DNA of 64,000 nt, taken from positions 89,272 to 153,271 of the forward strand of contig JBNGIQ010009427.1 in the NCBI GenBank assembly GCA_049999765.1, written 5' to 3'. The position numbers and the translations under genes are program-made. Numbering within the stretch: the stretch's first letter is position 1; the number at the start of each line of letters is the position of its first letter. Under the pieces are notes generated by a model. It saw only the letters and a list, made by a program, of their open reading frames with translations. It was not told where the DNA came from and searched no databases. The DNA is from Phaeoceros laevis (lineage: Eukaryota > Anthocerotophyta > Anthocerotopsida > Notothyladales). This document shows, one piece after another, positions 63,940-64,000 of this stretch.

Positions 63940-64000
63940 CTGCCTGCGCAGTTGCATCAAAAGCCACTGTCATCCATGCTTGAAGCCTTGCTAAAAGTTG

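Overview
The window is nuclear DNA of a land plant. Most genes are split by short GT-AG introns (roughly 55-240 bp in the models built here). The products are plant-specific: a DYW-type and an E+-type PLS pentatricopeptide (PPR) protein, the chloroplast Mg-protoporphyrin cyclase CRD1/CHL27, an ACT-domain Raf-like kinase of the STY group, a CYP72-clan P450 and Gnk2/DUF26 secreted proteins. A seedless plant (bryophyte, lycophyte or fern) seems most likely from the style of the PPR proteins and the compact introns. The clade cannot be fixed from the sequence alone. Four N runs (9032-9131, 24134-24233, 51317-51716, 57967-58066) mark scaffold gaps.

Layout. 0-6.2 kb: 3'-truncated CTF18 (minus), then an intact DYW PPR gene (plus). 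6.37-8.95 kb: a 2.6-kb TIR element with a decayed pogo/Tigger-like transposase and an array of 43-bp repeats. 9-15.5 kb: AT-rich accessory DNA with one intact Gnk2 gene, a truncated copy, and remnants of an O-methyltransferase and an LRR gene. 16-22.2 kb: a second PPR gene, tRNA-Ile(AAU) and a four-exon P450. 22.2-27.4 kb: gene-poor DNA with an inverted Gnk2 copy, a GAIV-encoding minisatellite, tandem repeats and GC-rich fold-back DNA. 27.4-34.7 kb: unidentified exons, a trypsin-fold gene head-to-head with peroxisomal dienoyl-CoA isomerase, and a conserved plant gene of unknown function. 35.8-40.8 kb: tRNA-Lys(CUU), a PPR pseudogene, cytochrome b5 and TSSC4. 41-47 kb: a broken inverted copy of the unknown gene, an F-box gene, and RSL1D1 head-to-head with an acyl-CoA-binding protein. 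47.4-55 kb: the STY-type kinase (13 exons) and CRD1. 55.5-60.3 kb: three ubiquitin-related loci in a row (UBE2T-like E2, RING-IBR protein, PHO2/UBE2O-like E2), all in some way degenerate. 60.6 kb to the end: UTP25 (17 exons seen, 5' end outside).

Most conserved genes are housekeeping (replication clamp loading, splicing, ribosome biogenesis, chlorophyll synthesis, fatty-acid breakdown). They do not form one pathway. The accessory material sits mainly in 6-15.5 kb, 22-27 kb and 55-58.4 kb. Exon coordinates were derived by reading splice signals and family alignments from memory, with no transcript data.
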